In this document: piece by piece, positions 8,779 to 17,563 of the stretch | How the letters are laid out: every line of letters starts with the position of its first letter | Numbering within the stretch: position 1 is the stretch's first letter | DNA from: Legionella hackeliae | GTDB lineage: Bacteria; Pseudomonadota; Gammaproteobacteria; Legionellales; Legionellaceae | NCBI RefSeq assembly: GCF_000953655.1 | Contig: NZ_LN681225.1 | Coordinates: 512,001-576,000 of the forward strand | Length of the DNA stretch: 64,000 nt | Direction of reading: 5' to 3' | Notes under the pieces: model-generated | Database searches by the model: none | What the model was told of the DNA's origin: nothing | What the model saw: only the letters and a program-made list of their open reading frames with translations | Translations under genes and position numbers: made by a program

Positions 8779-9549
8779 ATGCAAATAAGTAAATGGGATA
8801 AGTTAATACCATCAGATTTAAATGATTTTATTTTGAGGTTAGCCCCAACAAAAATAAAAAGCAGATATTTAAAGGCGAGAGACCATTATAATAAATCAAT
8901 TAAACTAATCGATTTTGATGATGAAATGGCATTTATAAGACTTGTAGCTTCCGAGGAAGAGATTGTAATTAGTATATTTGAGCAATTAAAAATACAAAAA
9001 TTTTGTAACATCAGATTTACAAGTAATTTTAAAAATCATGCGGTTAAGATTTCATTAGCCCCTGTTTTAGACTATTTCACATCCATATTAAAGAATATGA
9101 AATTTTTTGGAGATTCCCAAAGAGAAGAAGTAAAGTTAGTACTAAAAGGAGATAGTATTAGACTCTTGATTAAGTTAGAAGAGCAAGAGCTAATATCACC
9201 TCTACCAGTGAATATTACATTAGAAGCAGAAAATGAGAGAAACACAGTTGAGGATTGGTATCGCAGATTTCTAGAATTTCTTCCTGAAAAATGCACAGTC
9301 AAAGGATTTGTGACTTCACGTGCAGATGCAAGAAATAAAATTTTATATGCCCATGATGGTGGAACATTCAACTTGTCCCCAACAGAAACATTTATACATC
9401 ATTTCCAACGAGAGATTGTTTTACTATGTTGGGCATTGGGAATTTTAATAGATGATGATATAGCTACAAGAGGATATGATCTAATTAATCTTATGATATC
9501 GATTTATGAAAGAATCTTAATTGAATCTAAAGTATTAAAGGTTGGTTAA
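8779..9549 (+). CDS. Hypothetical protein
   Basis: 256 residues with a good AAGGAG ribosome binding site seven bases before the ATG. It is soluble, AT-rich in codon use and has no signal peptide. Residues 1-120 are mixed helix and strand; the C-terminal part (from about 200) is more hydrophobic, with a helix around IVLLCWALGILIDDD. No motif I know is present. It ends 18 bases before the GTCTACA sites upstream of the integrase, so it lies at or just outside the edge of the integrated element and may mark the insertion junction. Confidence 0.65.
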   Translation: MQISKWDKLIPSDLNDFILRLAPTKIKSRYLKARDHYNKSIKLIDFDDEMAFIRLVASEEEIVISIFEQLKIQKFCNIRFTSNFKNHAVKISLAPVLDYFTSILKNMKFFGDSQREEVKLVLKGDSIRLLIKLEEQELISPLPVNITLEAENERNTVEDWYRRFLEFLPEKCTVKGFVTSRADARNKILYAHDGGTFNLSPTETFIHHFQREIVLLCWALGILIDDDIATRGYDLINLMISIYERILIESKVLKVG

Positions 9550-9567
9550 TTCACGGGTCTAGATTCC

Positions 9568-9595
9568 GTCTACAAGTGTCTACATGGCGTCTACA
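9568..9595 (+). other. Phased GTCTACA direct repeats, candidate integrase arm sites
   Basis: Three exact GTCTACA heptamers at 9568, 9578 and 9589, spaced 10 and 11 bases (one helical turn), directly upstream of the integrase remnant. Two more occur at 19188 and 19199, again 11 apart and in the same orientation, beside the tRNA gene. This is what the P and P' arms of one element would look like. Confidence 0.6.
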
Positions 9596-9615
9596 TGGAA
9601 TTTTAGGGGTAAATT

Positions 9616-10845
9616 ATGACGGAAGCTGAAAAAGGGATTAAATTAACCAAAACCATCGTTCATAAACTCGAACATATCCCAGCAAAGACCCAAACTTTTT
9701 ATCGTGATAATAACTTAAAAGGCTTTGCTTTAAGAATTACCTCGGGTGGTGTTAAAAGTTTCATCGTTGAAACCAGAATCAATGGCAAGGTAAAAAGAGT
9801 CACCTTAGGCAAATACGGGAACCTGACGGTTGAAGAAGCTAGAAAACAAGCCAAAAGTCTTTTGGGTAGTGTGGCGAGAGGTGATGATCCAATAGCTGAG
9901 AAGAAAACCAAAAAAATCCATGCTATGACTTTGCAGCAAGTATTGAATGATTACCTTAAAGCAAGAAAAGATTTAAAGCCACGCACCTTAAACGATTTCC
10001 AATGTGTGCTGCATGACGTCGTACCTGACTGGCTTGATAAACCGCTGGTGAACATTACTCGTGAGATGATAGCCAAACGGCATACTAAGCATGGTTAGGC
10101 AAACAGTAAAGCACGTGCCAATAATGCCATGAGGGTATTAAGGGCTATTTTTAATTACGCCATGTATGAGTATTAAGACGATAATGGTTATCCAATCATC
10201 ACCATTAATCCAGTCAAATACCTCTCGCATACCCGGGCATGGTATCGAGTAGATCGAAAACAAACAGTCATCAAGCCGCATCAATTAGCTGACTGGTATA
10301 AAGCAGTCATTATATTGGTGGAGACTGACAACTACCGTAATGCCTTATTGTGGCATGATTATTTTTTATTACTCTTATTCACCGGCATGCGAAAAATGGA
10401 AGCAGCCTCTTTGCGCTGGGAAGATATTGATCTCAAATCCAAAACCATCACCCTGCAAGACACCAAAAACCATGAAATACATACACTACCTATGTCCAAT
10501 TTTGTCTATGAGTTAATGGAGCGCAGAAGCCGGAATAAAACCAGTGAATTTGTATTCCCTGCTGAAAGTAAAACTGGCTATATCTATGAACCTAAAAAAG
10601 CAGTGAATAGGGTGGTTGAGTTATCTGGCGTACCATTTACCTTGCATGATCTTCGTAGAACTTTTGCAACTATCGCAGATAGCCTGGATTTACCTGCTTA
10701 TGCTTTAAAGAGACTTCTTAATCATAAAATGAATAATGATGTTACAGCAGGGTATATCATGAAAGACGTTGAACGGTTGAGGAAACCGATGCAACAAGTA
10801 GCTAATTTTATACTTAAGCATATTATGACGATGGCTGAGTTATGA
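9616..10845 (+). pseudogene. Tyrosine-recombinase integrase interrupted by two in-frame stops
   Basis: One continuous frame of about 409 codons. The N-terminal part has the DUF4102-type arm-binding domain (NNLKGFALRITSGGVKSF, VTLGKYGNLTVEEARKQA), then a SAM-like core-binding domain, then the catalytic domain with Arg in FTGMRKMEA, HDLRR, and the LLNHKMNNDV...Y end, so the R-H-R-H-Y set is intact. The frame is broken by TAG at 10096-10098 and TAA at 10174-10176 with no frameshift; the sequence between and after the stops (NSKARANNAMRVL, INPVKYLSHTRAW) still reads as integrase. A separate downstream product starting near 10315 would lack DNA-binding domains. The element is therefore probably immobile on its own. 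Confidence 0.9.
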
Positions 10846-11001
10846 ATATCAATGAACTAATAGAGCACTGGAAACATCTCTTACCGATAATACGTGAGCC
10901 ATAAATTCGGAAGATTATGATTAGCAGGCTGGTCTTAGGCTCCGTTTCTACATGTCATAATATTTTGTAGAATATTGCAAGTTTTTGAAATTAGAGTTTT
11001 T

Positions 11002-11838
11002 ATGATTGGTCATAAATTTTGCGATCCTAATAAATATAGTAGAAACAATGCACTACAATACAATTTTGCTATGAAATTGCTAAGAAAAATTTCATTTGAT
11101 AAGAAATCCAGAGTATTAGACGTTGGGTGTGGTGATGGAGTGATTACCAATGAAATTGCTGAAATTGTTCATGAAGGTTGTGTTATTGGTACTGACATTT
11201 CCGAACAAATGATTGAGTTTGCTTCTAAAAAATACATGGATCAAGATAACTTGCGTTTTTTAACCATGGATGGCAGTAGAAATATTTTTAGAGAACAATT
11301 CGATGTTATTACTTCTTTTAATTGTCTCCATTGGATTAAAGACCAGCAAAATACTCTATTTGGGATAGAAAAATCAGCAGCATATGGTGCTCAAGTAGTT
11401 CTTCTTTTATCGCATAAAAAATCCTTATATCATCTGGTTTTGGATAAAGTTTGCTCTAGTAGTAAATGGAAAAATTATTTTATTGATTTTGTAAGCCCTC
11501 GTTTATTTTTTGATCCACATGATTACAAAGAAATGATTGTTAAATCAGGATTAGAAGTAGTTGACTTATCAGAAGAAGAAATGACTTATTCCTTTAAGTC
11601 AAAAGAACAACTTAAAGATTTTTTTAGTGCTGCAGGATCTCAGATAAAACAAATTCCTGAAAACAGGAAATCTGAATTTTTGAATGACTTTGTGACTGAG
11701 TATCTGAAAAAAGTGGTCTGTTCTCAAGAAGATTTAATCCCCGTTAGTTTTTGGTGTTTACAAGTTATAGCAACCAAACCAAAACCTAACTTAATGAAAA
11801 GTACTGATTTCGATAGTCGACCATCAAATGTTGAGTAA
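11002..11838 (+). CDS. Class I SAM-dependent methyltransferase
   Basis: 278 residues from the ATG at 11002 (an upstream in-frame TTG at 10975 has no better signal). Motif I, VLDVGCGDG, is at residues 38-46, an acidic motif II follows in GTDIS near 62, and motif IV-like FDVITSFNCLHWI is near 105-118. The layout resembles trans-aconitate / juvenile-hormone-acid type small-molecule O-methyltransferases. No nucleic-acid-methyltransferase motif (DPPY/NPPY, PC) is present, so a restriction-modification role is unlikely. It is AT-rich cargo inside the element, between the dead integrase and the broken membrane-protein gene. Substrate unknown. Confidence 0.85.
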   Translation: MIGHKFCDPNKYSRNNALQYNFAMKLLRKISFDKKSRVLDVGCGDGVITNEIAEIVHEGCVIGTDISEQMIEFASKKYMDQDNLRFLTMDGSRNIFREQFDVITSFNCLHWIKDQQNTLFGIEKSAAYGAQVVLLLSHKKSLYHLVLDKVCSSSKWKNYFIDFVSPRLFFDPHDYKEMIVKSGLEVVDLSEEEMTYSFKSKEQLKDFFSAAGSQIKQIPENRKSEFLNDFVTEYLKKVVCSQEDLIPVSFWCLQVIATKPKPNLMKSTDFDSRPSNVE

Positions 11839-11993
11839 TTTATAGATTAGATCTTTATTTCTTCAATCTAAACAGTAGCGCAATTCAATGTTTTAAAAAT
11901 ATGCTCATTAGTATATTCATCATATTTAGATACAGAAATCATATTTTTGTTCAAATAATTGAATAGATCATATGATCTTGCTTCTTTGCATAT

Positions 11994-12635
11994 CTATGTA
12001 GATTGATAAACAGGATAATAATCTGTCATAAGTGCAATGTTGCGAATTATAGCCTTATGGTTAATTAAGCCTGCTAGAGGATACATCAGCATAACAGAAA
12101 CAGCCAAAATAGTGGCTCCAAATTCTAAATGAAAGAGTTTATCTCGACATTCCTTAGATTTTTCCTTTTCGTAAAAGGGAAATAATTTTACTAAAGGTGG
12201 TATTAGCATTACTAATAAAAACATTGCATTACAAAAAACAATTGTTAAATTAGTGATTAGAAATAACCCTATCGGTAATTGTACAAATGTAGAGATAAAA
12301 GACGTTGTATGAGCTAGATACTGCGGGTTATACCCTAGAGCCTAATAGATTAAATCTTTTGTATAAACAGTTAATATTTGATGATTTATAAGGCAAAAGA
12401 TAGAGTAACAGCCAATTAAGTACATATTTTTATTTCGTATTCAGCCACTAACATACACTATTGCAAATAATGCACTACTAATCATTGCTGGTATAAAAAT
12501 CGCAGACAATATTATTAGTACTATCAAGGGAGGTAGTGCTACTGATGTAAATTTGCTAAAAGCAAATAATGCAAAAACAAAGAGTATAAGAATTAAAGTT
12601 GTGACTTTGTGTATTTGATTCACATGCTCAATCAT
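11994..12635 (-). pseudogene. Small multi-spanning membrane protein gene broken by two in-frame stops
   Basis: Reading the minus strand from the ATG at 12635 gives 64 residues with two hydrophobic segments, then TGA at 12443-12441. The same frame continues (MYLIGCYSIFCLINHQIL) to TAG at 12344-12342 and again as ALGYNPQYLAHTT...LPIGLFLITNLTIVFCNA to the final stop at 11994. The total is about 213 codons with no frameshift, and every part reads as membrane protein. Three short products are formally possible, but one decayed gene explains the continuity better. It starts 24 bases after the stop of the ATPase gene, with GAGGAAAA as ribosome binding site, so it was co-transcribed with it. Confidence 0.65.
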
Positions 12636-12658
12636 TAAATATTTTCCTCACTCTAATC

Positions 12659-13891
12659 TCAATCAAGAAATGAAAATGGTATTGCCCAGAGATTATCTCC
12701 AAATGACAAACATTTATCTCCATTATAGAGAACGATCCCGCTTACCCAATTTTTATCAGCTAAACTGGCCAGTTTTCTCAATCCACGGAAATCTTGATTA
12801 AGAATAGTTTGACTTGCTTTAACTTCAATACCAATAATCTTGCGAGCATGATTTTCAAGAATAAAATCCACTTCCACTTGGTCTTTGTCACGATAGTAAT
12901 AAATATTCCATGGCTCATTAGCTAGAGTGCACATTTTCAGTAATTCGCTATATACCCAAGTTTCTAGTAAAGCTCCAAAAGAAGATTTATCTTTTTCAAT
13001 GCTTTCGATGGTAACTCTGTTCAGGCATGCCAAAAGACCACTATCAATAAAATGAATTTTTGGTGTTTTAACTATCCTGCTTAAGGTATTGTCCTGCCAA
13101 GGTCTTAATTGATGTACTAAAAATAGTGTTTCCAGTAAACCGACATACTTCTGCGCTGTTTTGGTATCTAAATTTAATTGCCCACCAATTTGAGTAAAAT
13201 TGGTTAATTTTCCTGATTGTTGAGCCAGTACCTCCAGTAATCGTGGCATTTCCACTAATTTTTCTATTGATGAGATATCTTTTACGTCTCGTTCTACTAT
13301 TGCTTTGATATAAGATTTAGCCCAAGCATTTCGTCTTTCAAAAGTTGGTCTCGTTAACATTTCGGGATATCCACCAGTCAGAGCCTGTGAAATAATGTCT
13401 GTTTGTTCTGAATGTGTTACATGATTTGGCCAGGATTGATCTAAGGCATATTTTATAAAGTGATTTTCTCTACGTTGGATTTCAGCTAGAGAAAGTGGAA
13501 ATAAGGTTAATATTTCCATTCGACCAGCCAAGCTATCTCCAATTTGAGGTAATGCGAGTAAATTGGCTGATCCAGTTAATAAAAAGCGGCCGGGCTGTCT
13601 ATTTTCGTCAATTGAAAGTTTTATCGCGCGTAGTAATTCTGGAGCACGTTGAATTTCATCTATGATTGCTTTATCGATTCGATTAACAAAACCCACAGGA
13701 TCTTGTTTTACTGCATTAAGAATATTGTCATCATCCAATGTGTAGTAGGGTAAGGAAGGCGAGTATTCTTTGACTAAAGTGGTCTTTCCTGATTGCCGAG
13801 GCCCGTTTATTAAAACAACGGGTGTATCCTTCATGGCAATTTCCATTCGACTTTTAAGTTGTCTTGGAAAATTATCTGTTTTCGTATTCAA
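12659..13891 (-). CDS. AAA_14 / DUF4143 ATPase
   Basis: 410 residues. The N-terminal P-loop ATPase has Walker A GPRQSGKTT (residues 30-38) and Walker B AIIDEIQ (about 75-81), with a sensor-like LLTGSANLLAL near 105. The C-terminal DUF4143 region ends in a restriction-endonuclease-like block: DQVEVDFIL followed by IIGIEVKAS, giving the D...E-x-K pattern. The family is widespread, usually horizontally moved, and its function is not settled. The gene is intact, unlike most neighbours. Its start lies only 18 bases from the first unit of a five-copy 22-bp repeat array, suggesting autoregulation or a DNA substrate for its product. Confidence 0.9.
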   Translation of the reverse strand: MNTKTDNFPRQLKSRMEIAMKDTPVVLINGPRQSGKTTLVKEYSPSLPYYTLDDDNILNAVKQDPVGFVNRIDKAIIDEIQRAPELLRAIKLSIDENRQPGRFLLTGSANLLALPQIGDSLAGRMEILTLFPLSLAEIQRRENHFIKYALDQSWPNHVTHSEQTDIISQALTGGYPEMLTRPTFERRNAWAKSYIKAIVERDVKDISSIEKLVEMPRLLEVLAQQSGKLTNFTQIGGQLNLDTKTAQKYVGLLETLFLVHQLRPWQDNTLSRIVKTPKIHFIDSGLLACLNRVTIESIEKDKSSFGALLETWVYSELLKMCTLANEPWNIYYYRDKDQVEVDFILENHARKIIGIEVKASQTILNQDFRGLRKLASLADKNWVSGIVLYNGDKCLSFGDNLWAIPFSFLD

Positions 13892-13908
13892 GAAGGTGTC
13901 CTAAGTTT

Positions 13909-14018
13909 CGTCTAATATGGATTATGAGTTCGTCCATTATGGATTATACGTACGTCCAAAATGGATTGTATCTCCGTCTATTATGGAATATAGCCTCGTC
14001 CAAAATGGAATGCAAATG
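13909..14018 (+). repeat. Five-unit, 22-bp-period iteron-like array
   Basis: CGTC recurs at 13909, 13931, 13953, 13975 and 13997, exactly 22 bases apart. Each unit reads CGTCYAWWATGGAWT followed by seven less conserved bases, and contains an 11-bp dyad TCYA-N3-TGGA (perfect in the units at 13931, 13953 and 13997). There are no spacers, so this is not a CRISPR. The two-turn period and internal dyad fit multiple binding sites on one DNA face, as in plasmid iterons or a cooperative operator. On the minus strand the units contain TATAAT-like hexamers, so the ATPase promoter may lie inside the array. Confidence 0.92.
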
Positions 14019-14174
14019 AATTTTATTCAATGCTCATTTGTAGACATATAAAAAATATCCGGGACTAATGGGACAGATGGGGCATCCATGTCATTACTGG
14101 GCTAGACACGTCCCTAGCTTATTTGGAACCTTGGGACGTATGGGACACTGATAACTCTGCATTTAATTATGATA

Positions 14175-14193
14175 AATTCGCGATTCGCGAATT
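14175..14193. other. Perfect inverted repeat AATTCGCG-N3-CGCGAATT
   Basis: 8-bp arms with a three-base centre, in the intergenic part between the 22-bp array and the small DNA-binding gene. It is immediately followed by TTCCGAATTTATG (14192-14204), which is repeated inverted at 10900-10912. A regulator or recombinase site is possible. The remainder of 14019-14280 has two GGGAC-NN-ATGGGAC motifs (14061, 14133) and no coding sequence I can support. Confidence 0.6.
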
Positions 14194-14280
14194 CCGAATT
14201 TATGACATGTTATATTTCATTTTTAGCATCAATCAATATCGTTCGATAACACATCTTTGAAATTGATCTTTTGTGCTTGA

Positions 14281-14463
14281 CATTCTTTGAGGGAATACGA
14301 GATACTTTTTCCAAGCTTAAGGAGTAAGCCCGATGTTCCAACAAAATGTAGGCAGTTGGAAGTCAAAGGATTAGGAGAAAAGAATATCAATCAATTGTCC
14401 AGGGTGATACTGGATGATGCGTTGAGTTCTGTTCAAGGAAGATACCTCTCGGCATTTGGCTGA
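14281..14463 (+). other. Possible small coding remnant
   Basis: A frame of 60 codons reads SLREYEILFPSLRSK ... EVKGLGEKNINQLSR ... GRYLSAFG to TGA at 14461-14463. It has normal-looking amphipathic composition and lies just upstream of the small DNA-binding gene, but no ATG and only a TTG at 14287 as possible start. It may be a real small gene of the element or a decayed one. Confidence 0.25.
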
Positions 14464-14488
14464 GGTGTAAATAACTGAGGAATTTCCT

Positions 14489-14763
14489 ATGACTTTAAAA
14501 AAAACATCCCGTTTACATCTATTAAAAGAATTTGAATCTGCGCCACATTCTGCTCTTTTTAATCAACAAACAATCGCTGCGGTATTAAGCTGCTCCACCC
14601 AGTTACTTGAACGTAACCGATGGGCGGGTGGTGGTGTTCCTTATTTAAAATAGGTCGCAAGGTTTTATACCGAAAAAGCGATGTGCTGAATTTTCTCCAA
14701 CAACAAAAAATTTATTACTCAACCAGTGACGAAGGTCAGTTGCAGCTCGTTGAGAACGCATAA
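14489..14763 (+). pseudogene. Small helix-turn-helix (AlpA/excisionase-like) gene with a -1 frameshift
   Basis: The ATG at 14489 follows a TGAGGA ribosome binding site. The first 54 codons give FNQQTIAAVLSCSTQLLERNRWAGG-type winged-helix/AlpA sequence ending GGVPYLK, then TAG. Restoring one base in the AAAA run at about 14649-14652 lets the sequence continue as IGRKVLYRKSDVLNFLQQQK, the standard end of this family, to TAA at 14761-14763. The total length (275 bases) is one short of a whole frame. Such proteins act as excisionases or regulators and commonly sit before DUF927 genes in integrative elements. Confidence 0.75.
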
Positions 14764-14829
14764 ATTTAAAATTCGTCAGAATGAATTGGATTCATTCCGA
14801 TGGTTTGACTGTTGTATGGAGAATAATGT

Positions 14830-16581
14830 ATGTCACAAAATCATGTTATTGAATTAGCCAATGCATCAAAGCAGCGTCCGATTATCTGTGATTATGCAGG
14901 AGGTCGCTTTCGCTTAACTGTTGAGGGGTTAACCTTTATCGGTATTGATAAGGATGGCACTCCATTGCCACCTCGATGGATATGCGCGCCATTGTATGTC
15001 GTTGCAAAGACTCGGGATGCCCAGAGTGGTGAATGGGGTCGTTTACTGGAATGGCAGGATGATGATGGGGTAAATCATCAGTGGGCAATGCCATTGGCTT
15101 TGTTGCAAGGTGATGCCTCTGATGTGAGACGAGAGCTAGCACGATTGGGATTGAGTATTTCACCTAATAGAACTGCTCGCAATTTGTTAGCCTCCTATTT
15201 ACAAGTCTTTCCAGTAGACGCACGTGCAAGATGTGTTGATAAACTCGGGTGGCATGGGGATGTCTTTGTAACTGCTTCCCAATGTATCGGACAATCAACA
15301 GAAAAGATTGTCTTCCAGAATACCAATGCTATTGAACCAGCAGTGTCCATCAAGGGAAGCGTTGAAGAATGGCGCGACTCAATAGGTCGGCTGGCATCAG
15401 GCAACTCAAGATTGGTGTTTGCCACATCTGTGGCATTAGCACCTGTACTGGCAAAGATTGTTGGCGAAGACTCAGGCGGTTTTCATTTCAGAGGCGCATC
15501 CTCATCAGGTAAAAGCACTGCATTGAGTCTGGCTGCCTCGGTTTGGGGAAACCCACAATCTTATTGTCGTTTATGGCGTAGCACCACCAATGGGCTTGAA
15601 GGTTTGGCGTCATTACACAATGATGGATTGCTGATTCTTGATGAACTCAGTCAAATCGATCCCAGGGAAGCAGGGGAGGCAGCTTATTTGCTGGCTAATG
15701 GTCAGGGAAAAACACGTGCGTCACGTACTGGCACGGTTAAGCAATCTTCCCGATGGTCCTTATTTTTCTTATCTGCTGGAGAAGAATCTTTGACGGCTCT
15801 GATGGCAAAATCAGGACAGCGCATTAACGCAGGTCAGGAAATCAGGCTTGCTGATATTGAGGCGGATGCAGGTTGTCAGATGGGGATCTTTGAAACAATT
15901 CATGATCAACTAAGCCCAGCAAGCATGGCATTATCGCTAAAGAAATACAGCAGTCAATATCATGGCGCAATCGGTATGGCGTGGTTGAATCAAGTAGTTG
16001 CCAACCGACAAACAATCAGCCGATATATTACCGACACCATTCAAACCTTTGTTGATGCCGTCATTCAACCCGATGTAACAGGGCAGATAATCCGTGTTGC
16101 CAGACGCTTTGCATTAGTTGCTGCTGCGGGAGAACTGGCCAGTCAATTTGGTTTGACAGGATGGCAAAAAAGCGAATCTTTCCATGCTGCGAAGCCCTGC
16201 TTTATTGCATGGCAGGATGCTTTTGGGATTGATGGCCAGCGCGAAGATCGCGCCATTATGGCGCAAGTACGCGCTTTCTTTGAATCTCATGGTGCCAGCC
16301 GATTTGATAATGCCAACTCACCCAACAATGACAAGATTCTCAATCGAGGAGGGTTTTATCATACAGATGGCGAAGGGTTTCGAATCTACATGGTGTTAAC
16401 CGAGACGTAAAAAAATGAACTGTGCAAAGGCTTTGATCAACGCACCGTGACAAGAGTTTTATTACAAGCTGGCTGGCTTAAACCCGCCTCTGATGGCAAA
16501 GCCTCACACAAGCCAAGAATCAAAGGGGTTGGCACACCAAGGTTGTATGTTTTTACCGGTAAAATTTGGGGAGGTGAATAA
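14830..16581 (+). pseudogene. DUF927 helicase-like protein, stop-interrupted near its C-terminus
   Basis: The intact part gives 526 residues to TAA at 16408-16410. Walker A GASSSGKST is near residue 225 and Walker B LLILDEL near 270; this P-loop domain is known in element-encoded primase/helicase proteins, often beside Toprim primases. After the stop the same frame continues for 56 codons (KNELCKGFDQRTVTRVLLQA ... TPRLYVFTGKIWGGE) to TAA at 16579-16581, which reads as the usual C-terminal domain. The 526-residue form could still be made and keeps the ATPase core. A GGAG ribosome binding site lies ten bases before the ATG. GC content is higher than that of the flanking cargo genes, suggesting a different origin. 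No primase domain is present. Confidence 0.8.
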
Positions 16582-16761
16582 GAATTGACTATAAAATTTG
16601 TTTTTACGTTGAGCACCGAAGGTGCGAATAAGATTAGTCAAGTATGGTAACCAGCTCGCTGGTTAGCTAACTTCACCTATCTTGCCCTGTATTTTGAAAT
16701 TTATTTTAAGCCTCTCTTTGAGGGCTTTTTGGAACATAGTCGTTTATAAATAAAAATAATC

Positions 16762-16855
16762 AAAAATAAACGGGAATAAACGAAAAAATTCCAAAAGTTA
16801 CCAAAAAGGGCTTTGCTAGGTATCTAAAAGTTCAAAAATAAATGGAAATAAACAA
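16762..16855 (+). repeat. A-tract direct repeats upstream of the TraK-like gene, candidate oriT/operator region
   Basis: Two similar 22-base units at 16762-16783 and 16834-16855 (AAAAATAAACGGGAATAAAC and AAAAATAAATGGAAATAAAC cores) lie in a strongly A-rich, probably curved region of about 130 bases. TraK-type proteins of mobilisable plasmids bind curved oriT DNA next to their own gene, so this is a plausible transfer origin, but no nic site is recognised. The rest of 16582-16899 shows nothing else. Confidence 0.5.
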
Positions 16856-16899
16856 TAAACCTCAAAGGATTGAATAACCATTTTTACGGAGAATCGATA

Positions 16900-17256
16900 A
16901 TGAAAAAATCCTTAATAGAAACAGTCATAACTAGGGAACAGAGCCCTAAAAGAACCAAAAGCAAAGTGGAATTTCTAGCCTTACGAGAAGAAATCTCCGA
17001 AGCGTTGGAAAAGGGTTGGTCGCTTACTGCCATATGGGAAACTTTGCACGATGAAGGAGGCTTCACCGCCACCTATAACACATTCCGTTTATATGTATTG
17101 AAATATCTTAACGGCCAATTGTCTGGTTATAGCCAGAAGGACAGCATTGACCAACGCCATAAAAAACAAGTGAACAAACCCGTATCGAAGAAAAATGCCG
17201 ATCACATACCATCCTTTACATACAATCCTATCCCTGATCCCGAAAAACTCCTCTGA
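16900..17256 (+). CDS. TraK-like conjugal-transfer DNA-binding protein
   Basis: 118 residues from the ATG at 16900, which has GGAGA upstream; an in-frame TTG at 16870 is less likely. The pattern KSKVEFLALREEISEALEKG, then IWETLHDEGGFTATYNTFR, matches the helix-turn-helix of IncP/IncQ-type TraK proteins, which bind the transfer origin and assist the relaxase. A lysine-rich linker and a short proline-containing tail follow. No relaxase gene is in the window, so the element would be mobilisable only with outside help. Intact among decayed neighbours. Confidence 0.75.
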   Translation: MKKSLIETVITREQSPKRTKSKVEFLALREEISEALEKGWSLTAIWETLHDEGGFTATYNTFRLYVLKYLNGQLSGYSQKDSIDQRHKKQVNKPVSKKNADHIPSFTYNPIPDPEKLL

Positions 17257-17411
17257 AAGCCGGGCATATTAAATATTCCCTTAAACTAACCAAGCCAAAA
17301 CTGTCCCTTATGCCCCAAATTGAATTTTGAGGCGGGGGACGCCTCCAGACCAGCAATGATGCGGTTGCCCCAATAGTCCCATTTGTCCCTGTGGTTTTTG
17401 ATAACTTTGTA

Positions 17412-17558
17412 ATGGAATTAGTTTTTTTCAACTCTGTGAAACATGGCTTGGTAAGAGAGGTTTTAGAGTGGCCTTATTCAAGCTTCCATCGTTATGTTCG
17501 TGAAAGGCGATTACCAAGACATTGGGTAGGCATTTTTGAGGGGAAGTTTTGGGAATAA
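17412..17558 (+). pseudogene. C-terminal remnant of a REP-associated tyrosine transposase (RAYT)
   Basis: A 48-codon frame reads VFFNSVKHGLVREVLEWPYS, then SFHRYVRERRLPRHW, the conserved C-terminal signature of Y1/RAYT transposases (NPVKHGLV..W.YSS..RY). The catalytic HUH histidines and tyrosine of the N-terminal part are missing; 17257-17411 upstream holds only unrelated sequence with a GAGGCG/CGCCTC hairpin at 17329-17345. It is followed within six bases by a REP palindrome of the same family as the other REPs in this window, the usual arrangement for a RAYT and its substrate. Confidence 0.85.
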
Positions 17559-17563
17559 TGAAT

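Noticed and set aside
9540-9567. Left att copy of the tRNA 3' end
   Set aside because: TGGTTAATTCACGGGTCTAG matches the tRNA end only at scattered bases, not enough to call a duplicated core.
10975-11838. Restriction-modification methyltransferase
   Set aside because: No target-recognition domain and no DPPY/NPPY or PC motif; it reads as a small-molecule methyltransferase.
13909-14018. CRISPR array
   Set aside because: The units follow directly on one another with a 22-base period; there are no unique spacers and no cas genes.
9616-16581. Stop-codon reassignment or selenocysteine/pyrrolysine recoding in the element
   Set aside because: TAG, TAA and TGA all occur as internal stops, neighbouring core genes end normally with all of them, and no SECIS-like or PYL signal is seen.
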